Source: Calditrichia bacterium
Lineage (GTDB): Bacteria; Calditrichota; Calditrichia; RBG-13-44-9; J075
NCBI GenBank assembly: GCA_028284905.1
Contig: JANQQU010000022.1
Span: 248,001-312,000 of the forward strand
Reading direction: 5' to 3'
DNA: 64,000 bases
How positions within the stretch are numbered: the stretch's first letter is position 1; every line of letters starts with the position of its first letter. Positions 17,296 through 26,193 of the stretch are shown here, one piece after another. Made by a program: the position numbers and the translations under genes. The notes beneath the pieces are model-generated. The model saw nothing but the letters and a program-made list of their open reading frames with translations. It had not been told where the DNA came from and did not search any database.

Positions 17296-17485
17296 CGAAT
17301 ATCATTATTTAATTTCCCGGTCAGATCATCCGGCGATAAAAGACCACAATCAAACATCGCCCCTTATATTGTAATCTGTCACATAAGTTATTGTTTTGGG
17401 AACTATATTTTCATATTATCATCTAACTTTTATGCGGTTATTACGTTGTGTAGTGGATGATTAAACGAGGTCAACAATCACGTCT

Positions 17486-18877
17486 ATGAACATGCCTAAA
17501 ATTAAGTATTATCTGAACTTTATCATTCTTCGCCGAAATTTTTGGCTGCTGGCGATTATTTCATTCCTCTCTTATCGCTGGTATACCGAGTTTAGCAGTC
17601 TCGCCGGGGACAGCGCCAAGATTCAAATTGTTCTTAGCGGCGTCACTATTTTTTTCTGTGCGGCCGTATTCCTTTTTAGTCTCTGTACTTCCTTGCCGCC
17701 CTATCTTTCCCTTTGGTTTAAAAAGCGCGTGCTGGAAACCGAAGATGCTGAAAAACATGATGTCATCAAAGTGCGGTTCAAGGAAAGTAATCCTACCCCG
17801 GGGCTGGTGGACGCGGACATCCGTATCTACGGCGTTAGCAAGCCATTGCTGGGATTTGCCAAGACAAAAATCGTTTTCGATGACTATTTACAGACGGATG
17901 AAGTCTTGTTGGATAAAGTGATTCGCCGGCAGGGAAAAAAAGTCGGGATCATGGCGAGAAAAGGACTCCTGCTGCCGAATGTGAAAGATTATCGCATCCT
18001 GAGCAGCATCGTGCAATTTGAAGATTTCTTTCATCTGTTCTCCTGGCCGTACCGAGAGCATGAAGACAATGGCGTTTTTACCGAGCCGCCGCAGCGGGAT
18101 GGGGAGGAAATTCCTATTCATACTTCCAAATCGGAAGATCCGGTAATGAAAGTCATTCAGCATAAAGTAGCCAAGGGCGAACTGCTCGATTACAAAAAAT
18201 ATGCGCCGGGTGATGATATCCGCCGGATTATCTGGAAAAACTATGCACGAAACCGGGAACTAACCGTGCGGACTTTCGATCGCACTTTCCCTTATGTATC
18301 TCATATTAATGTACTGGTCAGTTTTTATGATGGCTCCCCCGGTAAACAGCCGATTGCCCTGAAGGATCACTTATTGGATATCTACAAGGAAAAAATTCGT
18401 CAGGTGATGGATTCAATTATGGATCAGGGTTTCTCCGTTCGCTTGATTCTTGATCAGGATATTACCCATCATTATGACCTTGATGAGTATGAAATGATGC
18501 TCTACCAGGTCAGCGCCTCCGGTTGGCAAACGGAACAGCCTCCGGAAGCTTTTATGCGGGAGAATGCCCATCGCATGAGAAACGGCTCGAACCTTCTGGT
18601 CTTTTCTTCACTTTGTCCGATGACGGATCTGGAGGTGCTCCAAAACGGACGGGCGGCCGATCTGAACATGTGTTGTTACAACGTTCGAGATACTTTTGAT
18701 AACAGCCAGCCACCCTCAGTATTAAAACGTTTGTTCTTTGTCGATGCCTATGATCCACTGGAAGCTGCCCGCCGGGAACAAAATGCCCGTAGTACCGTCA
18801 AATTTATTCATTCGAACGGAGATGAGATTCAGACAGCCTTTAACAGCAAATTTAACGAAACGGTGATTCAAATATGA
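17486..18877 (+). CDS. DUF58-domain membrane protein
   Basis: A 463-residue protein with two N-terminal transmembrane helices (about 17-30 and 45-68) and a cytoplasmic DUF58 domain. The family signature is clear at YKKYAPGDDIRRIIWKNYARNRELTVRTFD (about 232-262), followed by a vWA-like fold (HINVLVSFYDGS...LLDIYKEKIRQVMDSI). DUF58 proteins nearly always occur beside MoxR ATPases and transglutaminase membrane proteins, as here, and are thought to help a chaperone-like or envelope-assembly system. The stop overlaps the next start as ATGA (18874-18877), so translation is coupled. First gene of the four-gene operon 17486-25009. Start ATG 17486; a second ATG two codons later is also possible. Confidence 0.88.
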   Translation: MNMPKIKYYLNFIILRRNFWLLAIISFLSYRWYTEFSSLAGDSAKIQIVLSGVTIFFCAAVFLFSLCTSLPPYLSLWFKKRVLETEDAEKHDVIKVRFKESNPTPGLVDADIRIYGVSKPLLGFAKTKIVFDDYLQTDEVLLDKVIRRQGKKVGIMARKGLLLPNVKDYRILSSIVQFEDFFHLFSWPYREHEDNGVFTEPPQRDGEEIPIHTSKSEDPVMKVIQHKVAKGELLDYKKYAPGDDIRRIIWKNYARNRELTVRTFDRTFPYVSHINVLVSFYDGSPGKQPIALKDHLLDIYKEKIRQVMDSIMDQGFSVRLILDQDITHHYDLDEYEMMLYQVSASGWQTEQPPEAFMRENAHRMRNGSNLLVFSSLCPMTDLEVLQNGRAADLNMCCYNVRDTFDNSQPPSVLKRLFFVDAYDPLEAARREQNARSTVKFIHSNGDEIQTAFNSKFNETVIQI

Positions 18878-21800
18878 TCAAAACGGATTTTCGCCTGGTG
18901 CTCACCAACGCCATTTTTAAATTGTTGCCGACAATCGCAATCGGGGCATATCTCTGGTATTTGTATTCCGCAACATTAACGGAACTGCATACTGGTGTTT
19001 GGCCGAACGTCATTGTTTTTTCCCTCGGCATGACCCTGGCATTTTTCGCCTACTCCTATAAATTGCGCTTTTCGGTAACATTCCTGATCTTACTGGCAGT
19101 ACTCTTTGGAATATATCAGTATGTCGAGTCGCTCAGCGGTGGCGAATTTGACACATTCTACTATTCAATCACATTTTTCATCTACGCGGTTATTTTTCTG
19201 CTTTCCTGGCTGGTGGGTTTTGGCTTTGCCCGTTTTTCATCTTTCCCCTGGCTGGTTGCTATCGGCATTTTTGTGGCCGCGATGTCTTTTGTGGTTGGCG
19301 ATTACCTCAATTTACAAAACCGGATCAATAGTGACCTGGTAATGTGGGCTTCCAGTGGCATCTTTCAGGAAGATGCCATTATTCATCGCCTGGCGACGCT
19401 ACTTTTTATGCTGGTGATGCCAGTGCTCTTCTATTGCATCTATATCGTAACGATCAACGAGCTGCTGCGGAAAATGACCTTCTTTGATCCGGTTAAGTTC
19501 AAGCAGCTAATGAAACGCAGTGTGATGACAATTGCAATTTTACTAATGCTCTTGTTTCTCCCATTGCTTTATGCCTGGTTGTTTGGTTTACCGGCGGCGT
19601 TGGCCAGTCAGATTAACGCAGCGGAAGCCAGTTCGAATAGCTTCCTGAAAAAATCCTATAACGAAGAAACCCAGCAGCCGGAGTTCGATTTACAGGATTA
19701 TGCGCAGCTGTTGCCAAAAGTAACCCTTTCCGATGAAACGGTTTTCTGTGCATATATCGATAATTTCTTCGAGACAGGTAACGGCGGCCGCATTCCCATC
19801 CCGGTGCATTTTCGTCGTTTTGTTTTAAACCGCTACGAAGCAGAAAATGAAAAATTTGTGCTGGATCCTTATCCGCCCTCTGCGATTCCCGGGGATCTCT
19901 ATTCTCCGGAAATCCGCGATGTGCCGATCGGCTTTATGGTGCAGGATTCGGTCATCGAAGCGAACGCAGCGGACTACATGGCCCGAAAGAATATCGCTTC
20001 GACGGTTTATGTCGCCTCGCTTTCGCCGGATGCCTATGTCGCACCCAATACCGGCTACAGCTATCAGAAACTGCCGGTGCCCCCGGAAGATAAAGAGATG
20101 TTCAGCACGGTTTATCAGTGCTCCTCTCAAATATCTGTCTACAATTTGCCCCAGTATGTTTATAGCCGGGACAATCCGCAGCTGGAGTCTTTCAAGAAGG
20201 AGCGGGCAGAAGCGCTGCGCGTTGATGGCATCTATGTCGGGTTGGATTCCACATTTATGGAATACTACACCGAAATGGATACCACCGATACACTGCTGAT
20301 GAATCTTTCCAAAGAGCTGACCGAAGGCAAATGGAACGCCTACGAAAAGATTGAAGCAATTTCCGAGTTCTTTACCGGCAAAGAAGCGGATGGCACCCCG
20401 CGTTTCACTTACAATCTGGAGCCAGGTGCGCCGGAGAAGCCGGGACAATCATTTATGCATTACTTCCTGACGGAAAACCGCCAGGGCTACTGTACTTATT
20501 TTGCCGGGGCAACCACGCTCCTTCTACGCGCTGCCGGCATTCCTTGCCGGGTAGTGGTTGGATATGCCATCTATGATCGCAGCAATAAAAATGACGGCTG
20601 GTATTGGGTCTATGCGGACCAGGGACATGCCTGGGTCGAGGTTTATTTCCCCAGTTACGGCTGGATCGATTTCGACACTACGCCCGGCGAAGATACCGAA
20701 CCGGTTCGTCCGCCCCGTCCGGATGCAACCCCACCCGATTATGCCCGCGAGCCGTTTGTTTCCACACTGGGGAAAATCACCGGTATGAGTGCGGATTCCA
20801 CCAAGCTGGAAATTCGCCCCTACAGCATTCGCTATAAAACACAGGAATACAAAATTCCCGAGGAAGATTCCCAAATTATTACCCTGAAGCCAAAAGGCGG
20901 TGTGGTAACAATTGATGGCGAAAAGGTGAAGATCGGTGAGTTCGCGCTGGATCGCAATATGGTGCTTTCTGCCTATTCTTTCGCCTACGAGCTGGAGGGA
21001 ATTGGCGATTATCGCTCCAGCAAGCCGTTTATGCAATGGTTCGTCGATAAGTTTCCGGATGTCATTCCTGTTGATGAAGCTATTGTTGTCTATAAAGAGG
21101 AAGCAGAAGACGGTAAAATCTTTGCGGTGGAAGGGCGCATCGAATCAATTTTCGCGGACTCTTCCGGAATTTCCGTGATTCCCGATAAAATTACATTCCG
21201 CGGGAAAGATTATACCATTGCCCGGCAATACGCCTATCCTATCAAGCTAAAGCCGGAAGATGGCGCCATTTACATTGATGGCGAGAAAACTGACCTGAAT
21301 ACCTTTACACTGGGCGATTCGATGATGATTTATGCAGAATCGGCGCATCCCTCCTTAAAAGATATCAAGCCGTTTCTGGCCACGGAATCTTTTACTTCCT
21401 GGTTTAAGCATCGTTTTCCGAAGATAATTCCGGTTGACCGAATTACCTTGAGGATAACCCCGGTGCCGGTGGCACAACGCATATTCTGGACGCTGTTGAT
21501 TGCAGTGGTTGCAATTGCCTTATTCCTGGTTTTAATGGCGACGCTGGTGTATTTCTACTATAACTGGCGCTTTGGCATGGCGAAAGAACCTCAGAAACTT
21601 TATTGGCTCTATCGCCTCTCTCTGATGCTTTTAAACCAGTTGGGCTTCCATCGTGTCGTAAAAACCCCGCTGGAATATGCCCGGGATACGATTGATCCCA
21701 AATTTGAAACACAACTTGGAAAATTTGTCAATATCTATCATAAAGCAAAATATTCTCCCGCTGGCCTGGCGCCGGAGGAGAGCCGTTTTGTAGACGACTT

Positions 21801-21906
21801 CAAGCAGCAATTTAACGGCAAAGTTTTTCAGGCGTTTAGTAAGGGAGAGGTCACCCGCAGTTTCCTTAATTTTATCCGGACGCTGCGATTTTTGATGGCC
21901 CGTTAA
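18874..21906 (+). CDS. TgpA-like membrane transglutaminase with duplicated extracytoplasmic domain
   Basis: A 1010-residue protein. Residues 1-250 contain about seven membrane helices. A large extracytoplasmic part follows, with a transglutaminase-like core: Cys540 in GYCTYFAG, His585 in GHAWVEV and Asp601 in DFDTTPG form the papain-like triad. Between the core and the last helix (about 872-892) lie two tandem copies of a domain of about 107 residues (633-739 and 754-859). Both read ...IRP/IPDKITF...LKPxxGxxxIDGEK...SFxxWFxxxFPxxIPVD. The cytoplasmic tail (GFHRVVKTPLEYARD...) is DUF4129-like. Homologues such as TgpA are linked to envelope or cell-wall functions; substrate unknown. Starts inside the DUF58 stop codon. 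Confidence 0.9.
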   Translation: MIKTDFRLVLTNAIFKLLPTIAIGAYLWYLYSATLTELHTGVWPNVIVFSLGMTLAFFAYSYKLRFSVTFLILLAVLFGIYQYVESLSGGEFDTFYYSITFFIYAVIFLLSWLVGFGFARFSSFPWLVAIGIFVAAMSFVVGDYLNLQNRINSDLVMWASSGIFQEDAIIHRLATLLFMLVMPVLFYCIYIVTINELLRKMTFFDPVKFKQLMKRSVMTIAILLMLLFLPLLYAWLFGLPAALASQINAAEASSNSFLKKSYNEETQQPEFDLQDYAQLLPKVTLSDETVFCAYIDNFFETGNGGRIPIPVHFRRFVLNRYEAENEKFVLDPYPPSAIPGDLYSPEIRDVPIGFMVQDSVIEANAADYMARKNIASTVYVASLSPDAYVAPNTGYSYQKLPVPPEDKEMFSTVYQCSSQISVYNLPQYVYSRDNPQLESFKKERAEALRVDGIYVGLDSTFMEYYTEMDTTDTLLMNLSKELTEGKWNAYEKIEAISEFFTGKEADGTPRFTYNLEPGAPEKPGQSFMHYFLTENRQGYCTYFAGATTLLLRAAGIPCRVVVGYAIYDRSNKNDGWYWVYADQGHAWVEVYFPSYGWIDFDTTPGEDTEPVRPPRPDATPPDYAREPFVSTLGKITGMSADSTKLEIRPYSIRYKTQEYKIPEEDSQIITLKPKGGVVTIDGEKVKIGEFALDRNMVLSAYSFAYELEGIGDYRSSKPFMQWFVDKFPDVIPVDEAIVVYKEEAEDGKIFAVEGRIESIFADSSGISVIPDKITFRGKDYTIARQYAYPIKLKPEDGAIYIDGEKTDLNTFTLGDSMMIYAESAHPSLKDIKPFLATESFTSWFKHRFPKIIPVDRITLRITPVPVAQRIFWTLLIAVVAIALFLVLMATLVYFYYNWRFGMAKEPQKLYWLYRLSLMLLNQLGFHRVVKTPLEYARDTIDPKFETQLGKFVNIYHKAKYSPAGLAPEESRFVDDFKQQFNGKVFQAFSKGEVTRSFLNFIRTLRFLMAR

Positions 21907-21966
21907 ACAAGCAAGCTTCTTTTTGACCGTAGAATTAGCGAATAGAAAAAGAAAAGGACCGAGACA

Positions 21967-22980
21967 ATGAGTGAAGCAGCAATGATTGGCGTGGAAGAAG
22001 TAACCGCATGTAAAGCAAAAGCCGATGCAATTATCGGTAATGTAGAGAAAATTATCCGCGGGAAACGCCCGCAAATTATCAAGATGTTAACCTGTATGGT
22101 GGCCGGAGGTCATGTGTTGCTGGAAGATTTGCCCGGCCTGGGAAAAACAGCGATGGCCAAATCTCTGGCGTTTTCCATTGAAGGCGCACACACTGGTAAA
22201 GATGGAAAAAGCGATGATCATGTGCAGTTTAAGCGGATTCAGTTTACGCCGGATCTTTTACCGATGGACCTGATCGGTACTTACATTTTCGATGATCGCA
22301 ATAAGGATTTCATCTTTAAGCCGGGACCGTTATTCGGAAACATTATTCTTGCCGACGAAATTAACCGCGCCAGTCCGAAAGTGCAGTCCGCGTTGCTGGA
22401 GTGTATGGCAGAGAATCAAATCACCGTTGGCGAGAAAACATTCAGCCTGGATCATTTCTTTTTCGTGATCGCTACTCAGAACCCGATTGAGTTCGAAGGC
22501 ACCTATCCTTTACCGGCGGCACAGCTGGATCGTTTCTTTATGAAGTTCGATTTTGGCTATGTCGATGAAGAAAAAGAAATCGAAATCTACAACGATTACG
22601 TCCAGATTAACCGTATTCCGGAAACGATTCATCCGGTAGTTAATTACAATGATATCATTAACTTGCGGGAGCAGGCAGAGAAGGTGCACATTCATCCGGA
22701 AATTATCCGTGCAGTAAGTAATATTGTTCGCGCTACCCGCGATGATAATGCCATTCGCCTTGGTGCATCTACCCGTGGCGGTATCATCTTCCTTAAATGC
22801 CTACGCGCGCTGGCTCTGTTGCATGGTCGTGGCTATGTCGTTGAAGACGATGTAAAATTATTGGCATACGAAGTATTGAACCATCGTATGATTTTCAAGA
22901 ATCCGGAAGCTGGAAAAGCGGCGCTGGATCGTATCGTTCACCACGAGCTGGAACGTTTGGTGAACCTGAAACTGGCTTAA
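21967..22980 (+). CDS. MoxR-family AAA+ ATPase
   Basis: A 337-residue cytoplasmic ATPase. It has Walker A PGLGKT (about 57-62) in HVLLEDLPGLGKT, the family-typical FTPDLLPMDLIGT, Walker B IILADEINRASPKVQSALLE, sensor 1 ATQNPIEFEGTYPLPAAQLDRF, and a C-terminal lid with ATRDDNAIRLGASTRGGIIF. MoxR proteins act as chaperones that mature or activate partner proteins, typically the DUF58/vWA protein encoded next door. It lies 60 bases after the transglutaminase stop, with AAAAGGA upstream of ATG 21967. This is the canonical MoxR member; the AAA+ protein at 947-2461 is a more distant relative. Confidence 0.94.
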   Translation: MSEAAMIGVEEVTACKAKADAIIGNVEKIIRGKRPQIIKMLTCMVAGGHVLLEDLPGLGKTAMAKSLAFSIEGAHTGKDGKSDDHVQFKRIQFTPDLLPMDLIGTYIFDDRNKDFIFKPGPLFGNIILADEINRASPKVQSALLECMAENQITVGEKTFSLDHFFFVIATQNPIEFEGTYPLPAAQLDRFFMKFDFGYVDEEKEIEIYNDYVQINRIPETIHPVVNYNDIINLREQAEKVHIHPEIIRAVSNIVRATRDDNAIRLGASTRGGIIFLKCLRALALLHGRGYVVEDDVKLLAYEVLNHRMIFKNPEAGKAALDRIVHHELERLVNLKLA

Positions 22981-22996
22981 TTCCCCGGGAGTTTAT

Positions 22997-25009
22997 ATGC
23001 CTTATTTTAGAATTCTCCTTATTCTGATATTGCTGGGCAGCGGCAGCAGTTTACTGGCCCAGGGTGCCAATGATACCCGTGCGAATATCGATACCCTCCG
23101 CTGGGGATTCGATTACAAATCCGCAGAAGCATTACGCCGGGCGAAGCAGGCCCAATATCAGGATAGCACCTATTATGTTGGATACCTGATCGAAGCGTAT
23201 CACCATTTCGAAAAAGCGGAAGAGCACACCGGCTTGGTCAAAGCAGTGGCGCCGTTGCGAAAAAGTATCGAGTTATATGAAGATGATTATTCTCATACGC
23301 TGCGTCGCCGCTATAACCGACAGGATATTTATTCCGGTGCCTGGCGGGATATGTTTAAGCAGCTGGATTACTATGATTTGAGCAATCGCCTCATCAATGC
23401 ATATATCTCTTTGGAGATGCCGGATTCTGCTTATAATGCTGCCAGGCATTTACAAAAAGCTGATCTGGTTTTTGATTTTCAGTCTTACCATTGGCTTTCC
23501 TGGCTCTACTTCCGTTCGCGTATTTATGACAGCAAAAAATATGCTTTTCTAAAGAACTCCATCGCAGATAATATGAATGCGGCCTTTGCCTATACCGATT
23601 CTCTGGAGATGCGTTACCGGCGGAATACGCCATTTATTCGTAATGAAATCCTTGGGGCGGTCATTGAGGGCAGCGCTTTCTACAATGCTTTTTACAATTC
23701 CTTTATCCGCGGACCGCGTGGCACTATCGCCAATACCCTGGGAATATTGCACGGCTACAATTTTCAACCGGAGAAAGCTGCGGAATACTTCAAAAAGATG
23801 GACGGTGATGGAAGCGTTGCAAAGATGGTCAATCTTGGATATACCTACCATTCTGCAATCGATTTTCGCCAGGCGGAAGAATATTTTGGGAATGTGCCGG
23901 ATCGCGGCAGCCGCAGCCGGGGTGGGCATTGGCAGGGCTATTCCACAGTTTTTGTCTATAAAGGCGAGCCATTACAGGGCGCATTACAGTTGCAGGAAAA
24001 CCGGGACAAGCACGGCTTTACTATCGGTTATGGCTGGGACAATCTTTGCCTGGCGCGGATGTATCTCTATGGCGGGTATATTAATGAAAGCGAACGCTCG
24101 CTGGAGAAAGCTGATAAATTTAATGAAGTGCATTACAATACCTCTTTCCGGGAAGATCAGTATCGCTTTATGTTAAAAACGCTGCAGCTGATGAAAAATC
24201 ATTATGACATCAAAACGATTCAGTTTGAAAACAGGCAAAACTGGCTTAGCTGGCAGTGGTGGAAAAATGCCCCGGAACTGCTCTACGATAAATACACGAC
24301 CATTTATAAGCTGGCGAACGAACTGGCAGAAAATCCCGAGCGTAATGAAGTTTATTACCATATTTTCCACACCGAGTCGATTATCAGTTTCGATGAACTT
24401 TGGACAATTATCCACAATTACAGCAACAACTTTTTTGTGGAAACATTCAACAAGCTGGAGAAACAGGATCCTCGCATTAATCTCAATCGTTATTATCAGT
24501 TTTTTAAAGCGATGTTTCTGAAGGAAGAAGGGGAAGACGAGAAGGCCTTTGATGCACTCGCTTCGATTCTCAGCGATCCGCGTCTGGACCAGGATTACGA
24601 AAAGCTCCTGATGGCCCGCATCCATGAACAATGCGCCGTGCTGGCGGATGAGAACGGCTGGGGACCGCAGAAAGAATTCCATCTGAACGAACTCTATCGA
24701 ATTTATCCCACCCTGGTACCATTTTCCGATGCACAGATGACATTCCGACTAAAGGTGCCTGCCGATGTTGCCGGTAGCAATCAGCCGGCAGTGCAGGCAA
24801 TTCTCGGAGAATTGGAGAATTTTAATATTAACTGGGAAGCTGCTGAGGGGAGTCGTTATCCCCAGGTAGAGTTGGCAATGCTAGAGGGTAAGCTCGCTTA
24901 TCAGGTTACCTTGCCCAGCCGGGAAACATTTGTCCGTGGCAGTGTTGACGTAACTTCTCCGGATGCTGCCAAAAAGCTGGTGTATGGGCTTTTTGAAATT
25001 CCCCGCTAA
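22997..25009 (+). CDS. Secreted TPR-rich protein of unknown function
   Basis: A 670-residue protein with a signal peptide (FRILLILILLGSGSSLLAQG), then helical, aromatic-rich repeats of TPR type. Examples are IRGPRGTIANTLGILHGYNFQPEKAAEYFKKM, KMVNLGYTYHSAIDFRQAEEYF and LARMYLYGGYINESERSLEKAD. The last 110 residues look beta-rich. It has no enzyme signature. GGGAG lies six bases before ATG 22997, and the gene is 16 bases after moxR, so it is the last member of the DUF58/transglutaminase/MoxR operon. A role as periplasmic scaffold for that system is inference. A hairpin terminator follows at 25022. Confidence 0.75.
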   Translation: MPYFRILLILILLGSGSSLLAQGANDTRANIDTLRWGFDYKSAEALRRAKQAQYQDSTYYVGYLIEAYHHFEKAEEHTGLVKAVAPLRKSIELYEDDYSHTLRRRYNRQDIYSGAWRDMFKQLDYYDLSNRLINAYISLEMPDSAYNAARHLQKADLVFDFQSYHWLSWLYFRSRIYDSKKYAFLKNSIADNMNAAFAYTDSLEMRYRRNTPFIRNEILGAVIEGSAFYNAFYNSFIRGPRGTIANTLGILHGYNFQPEKAAEYFKKMDGDGSVAKMVNLGYTYHSAIDFRQAEEYFGNVPDRGSRSRGGHWQGYSTVFVYKGEPLQGALQLQENRDKHGFTIGYGWDNLCLARMYLYGGYINESERSLEKADKFNEVHYNTSFREDQYRFMLKTLQLMKNHYDIKTIQFENRQNWLSWQWWKNAPELLYDKYTTIYKLANELAENPERNEVYYHIFHTESIISFDELWTIIHNYSNNFFVETFNKLEKQDPRINLNRYYQFFKAMFLKEEGEDEKAFDALASILSDPRLDQDYEKLLMARIHEQCAVLADENGWGPQKEFHLNELYRIYPTLVPFSDAQMTFRLKVPADVAGSNQPAVQAILGELENFNINWEAAEGSRYPQVELAMLEGKLAYQVTLPSRETFVRGSVDVTSPDAAKKLVYGLFEIPR

Positions 25010-25021
25010 ATCCATTCTTTT

Positions 25022-25055
25022 GCCCGGTCTTTTATTATGGAAAGCCGGGCTTCTT
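25022..25055. terminator. Terminator between convergent genes
   Basis: GCCCGG (25022-25027) pairs with CCGGGC (25045-25050), extended inward by CTTT/AAAG across a one-base bulge, and followed by TTCTTTAATA. It closes the 17486-25009 operon. Confidence 0.7.
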
Positions 25056-25106
25056 TAATATAATAATCTGCAAACTTATTCCCCGAAGATTTTTAGTCAT
25101 CGGTTG

Positions 25107-26144
25107 TTAGCGCTTATAGAGATAGGCCATTTCTACCTTACGGGCGCCTTTCGCATCTGCCATCCAAAAACCGGTGCTGGATTCGTACACTGCCGCACCG
25201 CCGACTTCACCTTTTTTATTGAAGGCATAAAATTCCACGTTGAAATCCAGATCGCCATTATCTTTTAGCAAGTGGGGGAGACGGGTGTGGCTGAGAATGC
25301 GTTTGCAAACTTCCATGCAAGCCTCCTGGGGTGACTTACCCATTCGCATAAACTCTACGATCAGGAAGCAGGAAAGATTGTTGAGGTTCGCTTCTCCGCG
25401 TCCGGTGGAACCGGCGGCGCCGACTTCGTTATCAGCATAGAGACCGGCACCGATGATTGGAGAATCGCCCACCCGGCCGGGAATCTTGAAGCTGCGCCCG
25501 CTGGTGGTAGTAACGGAGGCGATATCACCATTGGTGTCGATCGCGGAACAATGGATAGTGCCATAGCTGTCTTTGTATTGATCGAGCAGCAGGCTGTATT
25601 CATCATCCGCGACTTCCCGCCAGTTATCACGGGGATTGAGTTTTTCTTTCCATTTCAGCCAAATTTTACGAGTTTTTTCGGTGAGCAGATTTTCCGTTTT
25701 GAAGCCATGCGCCAGGGCAAATTCCTGGGCGCCTTTGCCGACGAGCAGCACATGATCGGTGCGGTCCATCACCAGTTGAGCGACCTTCGCCGGGTTGCGA
25801 ATGCCTTCGATACAGGCAACTGCGCCGGCTTTATGCGTCGGGCCATACATCACCGCTGCGTCCAGTTGGACGACGCCATCTTCATTTGGTAATCCGCCAT
25901 AACCGACGGTGAGGTCTTCCGGATCATCTTCAACGATTTTTACCCCTTCAACTACTGCATCCATTACTTTTCCACCGCTTTGGAGTATTTCCAGCGCTTT
26001 TTTGACGGCAACTTCTCCGTTACCGCTGGCAATCGCTAACGGATATTCAGCAGACGGGGTAGCCGCTTTGAGCAGTGATGCGCTGCCAAGAGAAACACCA
26101 AGACTGGCGGTGAGAGAAGTCTTCAGGAAATCACGTCGTTTCAT
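25107..26144 (-). CDS. Glycosylasparaginase (N4-(beta-N-acetylglucosaminyl)-L-asparaginase)
   Basis: A 345-residue Ntn-hydrolase that cleaves the GlcNAc-Asn bond of N-glycoprotein fragments, giving aspartate and a glucosaminylamine. The N-terminus MKRRDFLKTSLTASLG carries a twin-arginine-type signal, so it is exported folded. The active nucleophile is Thr196 in YGTIHCSAID, exposed by self-cleavage before this residue. Flanking motifs are VGYGGLPNEDGVVQLDAAVM and GRVGDSPIIGAGLYADNEVGAAGSTGRGE. A good AAGGAG site lies eight bases before ATG 26144. The ROK kinase gene ends 49 bases upstream on the same strand, so the two are probably one operon. Confidence 0.93.
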   Translation of the reverse strand: MKRRDFLKTSLTASLGVSLGSASLLKAATPSAEYPLAIASGNGEVAVKKALEILQSGGKVMDAVVEGVKIVEDDPEDLTVGYGGLPNEDGVVQLDAAVMYGPTHKAGAVACIEGIRNPAKVAQLVMDRTDHVLLVGKGAQEFALAHGFKTENLLTEKTRKIWLKWKEKLNPRDNWREVADDEYSLLLDQYKDSYGTIHCSAIDTNGDIASVTTTSGRSFKIPGRVGDSPIIGAGLYADNEVGAAGSTGRGEANLNNLSCFLIVEFMRMGKSPQEACMEVCKRILSHTRLPHLLKDNGDLDFNVEFYAFNKKGEVGGAAVYESSTGFWMADAKGARKVEMAYLYKR

Positions 26145-26193
26145 AATCTTTTCTCCTTTGAAAAGTAATGGATGTTAAATGCTCGAAATATGA

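Larger units (their letters stand above)
16949..17485. other. Non-coding region between RAYT and the DUF58 gene
   Basis: Beyond the X and Y repeats listed separately, this stretch has no ORF of note. The last 190 bases are AT-rich and precede the DUF58 gene, so the operon promoter is probably there, but no pair of promoter boxes is convincing. Confidence 0.5.
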
